Of a DNA stretch of 64,000 nucleotides, positions 58,600-64,000 are shown one piece after another. The notes beneath the pieces were generated by a model. That model worked only from the letters and a program-made list of their open reading frames with translations, did no database searches and was not told the DNA's origin. The first letter of the stretch is position 1, and each line of letters starts with the position of its first letter. A program made the position numbers and the translations under genes. Source of the DNA: Myotis daubentonii (lineage: Eukaryota > Chordata > Mammalia > Chiroptera > Vespertilionidae); assembly GCF_963259705.1 (NCBI RefSeq), contig NC_081861.1:110886102-110950101 (forward strand), written 5' to 3'.

Positions 58600-61500
58600 T
58601 TGTGATTGGCTGTTTTCACTCAGCAGAGTTCTCTAGAGATTCATCTTTCTAGGTAGTGGCATCACTACCTTTTTATTGCTGAGAAGTATTTGATGGTATG
58701 GATGTATCACAGTGTGTTCATGCATTAACCCATTAAAAGATATCTGAGTTGTTTCTAGTTTTGGACTATTATTGAAAAAAATGCCGAAACATTCACAGTT
58801 TTGTGTGTGTGTGAACACAAGTTTTCATTTCTCTGGGATAAATTCCCAGATGTACAAATGTTGGGTCTATGATAATCTCGTGTTACTTTAAAAAAAAAAG
58901 CTGAATCTTTTTCCAGAGTAGCTGTACTATTTTAAGAATTTCCAAGAATTTGAGAACGTTTAAATTCTCATTTGTTATGTATGAGCAATCTAGGTTGATG
59001 TTGTCACTAATATTTATTTTGATGATTACCAATTTATTCTTTTATCAACCGTGCCTTGGTGTCAAGTCTAAGAACTCTCTACCTAAACTTCACTTCTGCT
59101 GTTTTCTTTTAAAGTATTGAAAGTTTTTCATTTAAATTTGTGATGTATTTTGAATTATTTTTTTTACATAATATGTATATTTAGGCAGATGTTCTTTTTA
59201 TAAAATTGAAATAAAATTCTCATGACATAAAATTAACCTTTTAAAATGGATGTTTTGCAACCACCACCTCTATTAGTTCCAACACATTTTAACTACCCCC
59301 AAAGCAAATCCAATACCCATAAGCAATCATTCCCCATGCACACCTCCCTGTAGGCCCTGATGATCACCAATCTGCTTTCTGACTTTATGGATTTACCTTT
59401 CTGGGTATTTTATATAGATGAAATCATACAATATGTGACATTTTGTGTCTGGTTTTTCACTTAGCATGATGATTTTGAGGTTCATCCACCTTAAAGTGTT
59501 GGTTATCAGTATTTCATTTCTTTTCATGACTAAATAGTATTACATTGTCTTGATATACCATTTTTTGTTTGTTTATGGAGACATTAATTGATAGACATTT
59601 GGTTTATTTCCATTTTTTGCTAGCGTGAATAATGCTTTTCTTTATTGGAGACTTTGGTTACCAATTTTAACTCTTCTGATTTTCAATAATTTGAATCCTC
59701 TTTTTTTTAGACACTATAGCTGAAGATTTCACATTTTTGTTAATATGTAAAATATATTTTAGTTTTGTTGATTCTATTACTCTCATATGTATTTCATTTA
59801 TTCTCAGTCTGATCTTGATCATTTCCTTCTTTCTGCTAGTTTTGGGTTTGACTTGCTCTTTTCAATCTCTTAAGATATAAAGTTAGGCATTTTTCCCCTT
59901 TTTGTTGAACATTTGCTGCTTTAAATTTCTATATCAGCAATGCTTTTGCTGCATCCATTAGGCTTTAGTATGTTTTGTTTTCTTTCCATTCATCCAAATT
60001 ATTTTTAAATTTCCCTTGTGAATTCTTCTGTACTGTTACACTAATTGTTTGAGTCCATTGTTGAATTTCCACATATTTGTGATGTTTTTTCAGTTTTTGT
60101 TCAGTTATTAATTTTCAGTTCCATTGTGGTAGGAGAAGATACCTTGTCTGACTGAAATATTTTTATATGTATTAAGACTTTTTTGTGGCACAACATATGG
60201 TATATACTGGGTAATGGTGTTGTGAGGTTATATATGTCGGTTAGGGCTAGTTGATTCATTGTGTTGTTGAGGTGTTCTTTTTCCTTATTGATATTACATC
60301 AAGTTGTTCTATCCATTATTGAAAATGTGGCATTAAATTATTCAACTTTATTGTAGAACTGTCTATTTTTACATTCAATTCTGTCAGTTTAGCTTCATAT
60401 ATCTTAGGGCTGTGTTGTTAGGTGTATATATTTTATTACTGTTATATCTTTTCAATGGATTCACCCTTTTATAAATATAAAATGACCTTCTTTGTATCTT
60501 ATAATAATTTTTTACTTTAAGTCTATTTTTCTGATATTAACCAGAAGTCTTTTGGTTAATATATGACTGTGCATAAGGAATATAGCCAATAGTATTGTAA
60601 TAACTTTGATCTCCAACTATAAGAGTGGATTAATCTATATCTTCTTGAAGTTCTATCAGTTTTGCCTCAAGTGTTTTGATGCTCTGCTGTTGGATGCATA
60701 CACAATAAAGATCCTTATTTCTTTTTGGAGACTTAACATCTTTGTTATTATGTGATACCCCTCTTTATACTTTATCATTTTCCTTGCTCTAAATTCTGCT
60801 TCATCTAAAATTAACATAATAAACTCAGCTTTCTTTCGATGAGTAGTTAGCATAGAATATCTTTCTCTGGTCCTTTACCTTTAATCTGTGTCTTTTTTTT
60901 TTTATTAAAAGTGGATTTCTTATAGACAACATATAGTTGGATGGATCTTGTTTTTCCCCCCACTGTGACAGTATTTATTTTTTAATTGGTGTATTTAGAC
61001 CATTGATGTTGAAGTGAGTATTGTTAAGTTGGCTTAATATCTACTGTATTTATTAGTGTATGCTGTTCATTGCCCTTGAGTGTGTGTATTCCATTCTTTT
61101 CCTGCTTTTTCTGTTCTTAATTTACCATTCTATATAATTCCATATTTTTCTCTTTTAAAATATCAATTATGGCCGAAACCGGTTTGGCTCAGCGGATAGA
61201 GCGTCGGCCTGGGGACTGAAAGGTCCCAGGTTCGATTCCGGTCAAGGGCATGTACCTGGGTTGCGGGCATATTCCCAGTAGGAGATGTGCAGGAGGCAGC
61301 TGATCGATGTTTCTCTCTCATCGATGTTTCTAACTCTCTATCTCTCTCCCTTCCTCTCTGTAAAAAATCAATAAAATATATTTAAAAAAAATAAAAATAA
61401 AATATCAATTATGTTAGTCTTTCTACATTTTTAGTGGTTGTACTTGAGTTTGCATTACATGTGTATAATTAATCAAGCTCCTCTTTCAAATAACACTACA

Positions 61501-61640
61501 CCACTTCACAGGTACTGCAAGTAGCTTATAAAAAAGTATTCTCAATTCATCCCTCCTGTCCATTACATCAATGTTATCATTCATGTCACTTGTCTATAGG
61601 CCATAGTCACTAAATACAGTGTTGCTATTTTTATTTGAAA
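58600..61640 (-). mobile_element. Old L1 (ORF2 and flanks), minus, split by a Ves SINE
   Basis: Successive diverged ORF2 blocks run 3' to 5': GGTATGGATGTATCACAGTG (58690), a second L1 3' segment at 59200-59640, then AGTTTTGTTGATTCTATTAC through to the endonuclease end (ATTAAAAGTGGATTTCTTAT near 60903) and the inter-ORF region to about 61640. A frame at 60853-60656 retains ILDEAEFRARKMIKYKEGYH. At least two overlapping old L1 copies are probably present. Confidence 0.65.
61157..61412 (+). mobile_element. Ves SINE with 15-bp target duplication
   Basis: A full-length Ves SINE at 61172-61397 is flanked by AAAATATCAATTATG (61157-61171, 61398-61412). Confidence 0.95.
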
Positions 61641-61864
61641 AAACTTTTATCCATTGGATCAAATAGGAATAAAATAATTATCTAAGAAAAGTCTCCTCTG
61701 TTGTCTTGGGGTTCCCTACAGACTACTTCTTAGATAAGGTCTGAGACATGCACTTCTTTCAGTTGTGTTCCTGTTATTATGCAGGAGCCCCATTGATGAG
61801 CTGCTAACATGTGAAAGGAGAGGAAGCATTCTATGGTCCTATGATTAGTTATCAGTCTTTAGGT

Positions 61865-62282
61865 TAGCTTTAAAAAAAGATCTTTATTGTTGAAAGTACT
61901 ACAGATATCCTCCCTTCTTCCCTGCCCCTCCCCGCCCGCCGCCCCTTGCTCCTTGCCTTGGAGAGGGCCTCTTTAGCAAGCTCTGTTTGCTTCTTGGATT
62001 CAAAGACCTAGCTCTTTCAATAGGCTTGGGAAGTTCTCATCCACTATTTGCTCAAATAGACTCTCCATTCCCTTCTTCCCTCTTTTCTTCTTCTGGAATG
62101 CCTATGATCCAAATATTGCTTTTTCTGATGAAGTCACATAGTTCTTGTAGAGCTCCTCCATTTTTCTTTATGCTCAGGTCTGTCTCTTCTTCCCTCTGTG
62201 CCATTTTTAGATTCTTATCTGCTATATCACTAATTCTTTCCACCATCTGGTTGGCTCTGATTTATATTTTCAGTAGTTCGCT
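61865..62282 (-). pseudogene. Old L1/HAL1 3' tail plus ORF1 piece
   Basis: 61871-61960 looks like an L1 3' end (GTTGAAAGTACTACAGATAT). It passes directly into ORF1-type sequence encoding on minus ADKNLKMAQREEETDLSIKK and KSNIWIIGIPEEEKREEGNG. No ORF2 lies between. Confidence 0.55.
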
Positions 62283-62283
62283 C

Positions 62284-62990
62284 TTTTATTTTTAAAAAGC
62301 TCTCTTTTTTGAAAGCATTACACATGTCCCCTTTTTTTTCCCATTGACCCCTTCTATCCGCTCCCACCTCTGATCCCAGGCCTTCCCTACACTATTGTCT
62401 ATGTCTATGGGTTATGCATATATGCATACAAGTTCTTTGGTTGATCTCTTCTTACCACCCACCCACACCTGCCCCCCACCTTCCCTCTGAGATTGTACAG
62501 TCTGTTCCATGCTTCTATGTCTCTAGATCTATTTTATTCATCAGTTGATTTTGTTCATTAGATTCCACATATGAGTGAGATCATGTGATACTTGTCTTTC
62601 TCTGACTGGTTTATTTCACTTAGATTAATACTTTTCAGGCCCCTGCATGCTGTCTCAAAGGTTAAGAGATCCTTCTTTTTACAGCTGCATAGTATTCCAT
62701 AGTGTAAATGCACCACAGGTGTTTTTTTTTTTTTTATCCACTCATCTAATGATGGACACTTGGGGTATTTCCAGATCTTACCTATCATAAATTGTGCTGC
62801 TATGAACATAAGGGTGCTTATATTCTTTTTGATTGATGTTTCAGGTTTCTTAGGGTATATTCCTAGAAGTGGGATCACTGGGCCAAGTGGCAGTTCCATA
62901 TTTAATTTTTTGAGGAGACGTCATACTGTTCTCCATAGTGGCTGCACCAGTCTGCATTCCCACCAGCAGTGAAATAGGGTTCCTTTTTCT
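62284..62990 (-). mobile_element. 5'-truncated L1 3' end
   Basis: A T-rich tail, the 3' UTR (GCATTACACATGTCCCC, TGCATATATGCATACAAGTT) and the ORF2 C-terminus ([20 protein letters not shown]) lie on minus. It sits between the ORF1 piece at 61865-62282 and the 5'-type sequence after 62990, so it probably inserted into that older element. Confidence 0.8.
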
Positions 62991-63515
62991 CTACCTGGGG
63001 CTCAGTCACAGAGGGAAACATTGGTTCTACTGCAATACCTCTGGGTTTACAGATGATATGCTCTTTGACCTGACACCAAGGGCAACGGGAAGCAAGTTTT
63101 GTTTGTCTGAGTGGCAGCAGGACTCTGGTTCCAGTTCCTTATCTGAACCACCACCACCTGGCCCTATAGGGGAGAACTGCACTCTATCAGGCGTCTGCTG
63201 GCTCAGTCACTATTAGCTTCGCTCACCCTACTGGACTGCCCTCTGAAGCTCTCTGTTGCTCCTGGCTGGTGGAAGTGCCTGCTACCACCTGCTTCTTCCT
63301 CTAGAACTCTGGCTGCAGGGCTGTGTCTGAGGGCTGTCTGAGCTTCCCTCCATTCTCATCTCTCCATTCATTCCAAGGTGCTCAAGGTTAGATGTTTCTA
63401 TGTGCCTCTGTATTGAGTACAGAATTCATTGTTGAATTATAGAGTTGGTTAACTTGTTGAAATTTCATGGAGAGAGGACATGGGGATCGCTCAAATTGCC
63501 ACTCCTCTGACTTCA
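62991..63515 (-). mobile_element. Probable old HAL1/L1 5' region
   Basis: GC-mixed non-coding sequence (CAGTCACAGAGGGAAACATT, GGTCTGTCTG-like, CAAATTGCCACTCCTCTGAC) following in order from the ORF1 piece at 61865-62282. The identification rests on position and general likeness. Confidence 0.4.
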
Positions 63516-64000
63516 CTTCCATCTAAATTTTTAAGTAAACTTCGTAGTTCTACAAAGATAACTTGTCAGGATATTTATTAAAGTAATTTTGAATTTGTAC
63601 ATTAATTTGATGAACAACTGACAGTTGCAAATATTATGTACTTTTCTTATTTGTTTTCTAATTATGCTAAATACATTTATGTAATGTAGCTTTATATTTT
63701 CCTATAGGATTTACTGAAAAAAAGATTTGAGAAATTCATATTATTGTCTTAAAACTAGTTTTCTAAAAATAAAAATTCCACTGTCCCTCAATCATATAGT
63801 GTTTTGTGGGTTTTTTGTTATAGGATAACACATATTCAATAAACAACATTGCACCATTGTGTTTGGCATTGGGGGAGGATGGTGGCGGTAGGGGTGATGG
63901 GAAACAGGGTGCTGTGTGAGGGTTGGCAGTGTATAATAATGAATCTGATTTCCATTTTACATGGTAGACTATTAAATATTGTTAAACTATTGAAAGGATT
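63516..64000. other. No gene or repeat recognised
   Basis: AT-rich to the window edge, with a G-rich patch near 63870-63910. Confidence 0.5.

Overview
The window reads as X-linked genomic DNA from a vespertilionid bat (Myotis, Eptesicus or a relative). The lineage is shown by its mobile elements. It carries many short non-autonomous Helitrons of the HeliBat type, with 5' TCCTATATAATAAAAG-like ends and 3' ends in a small hairpin plus CTAG, sitting between A and T. It also carries Ves SINEs with tRNA-like heads, several small hAT elements with intact 8-bp target duplications (one a SPIN relative), and bat L1 elements. The X assignment rests on one intact gene, an intronless DEAD-box helicase matching DDX53, an X-linked mammalian retrogene. 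No other complete host gene is visible.

Layout. 1-435 is the 5' end of a Helitron that runs off the left edge, followed by an L1 ORF2 scrap. 1.9-4.7 kb holds the DDX53 gene with a compact promoter (CCAAT, CRE-like, X-box-like, TATA) and a start-stop uORF. 4.95-11.2 kb holds two Helitrons. The second, about 5.7 kb, contains a gene-derived segment with its own poly(A) signal and a 4-kb minisatellite of 33-bp units that stays open in several frames on both strands. 11.2-19.1 kb is a mosaic of Ves SINEs, old L1/L2/MIR pieces, Helitrons and a (GATA)n tract. 19.1-25.3 kb is a near full-length L1 on the minus strand with an open ORF1 and a broken ORF2. 26.5-29.8 kb holds an L1 3' end and an L1-like insertion lacking ORF2. 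31.1-38.9 kb is an old L1 with a twin-priming inversion; a second full-length L1 (itself carrying a hAT insertion) and a Helitron landed inside it. 39.3-43.0 kb is an old L1 interrupted by a Helitron and a hAT, then three abutting Helitrons. 43.4-53.9 kb has more SINEs, a SPIN element, a MaLR LTR, Helitrons and hATs. 54.65-54.84 kb contains an isolated open, splice-site-bounded segment that looks like a coding exon of an unidentified gene. The rest is old L1/HAL1-like sequence with nested Ves SINEs.

There is no operon-like cooperation here: the window is one germline-type gene inside dense, nested transposon layers. The most unusual material is (i) the Helitron that has acquired a gene 3' end and a coding-compatible minisatellite, with a second same-orientation copy on the other side of DDX53; (ii) the candidate lone exon; (iii) the ORF2-less L1; and (iv) the promoter and start-stop uORF of DDX53. 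Repeat families were named from remembered consensus features, not from a database search. Boundaries without a stated target duplication are approximate.
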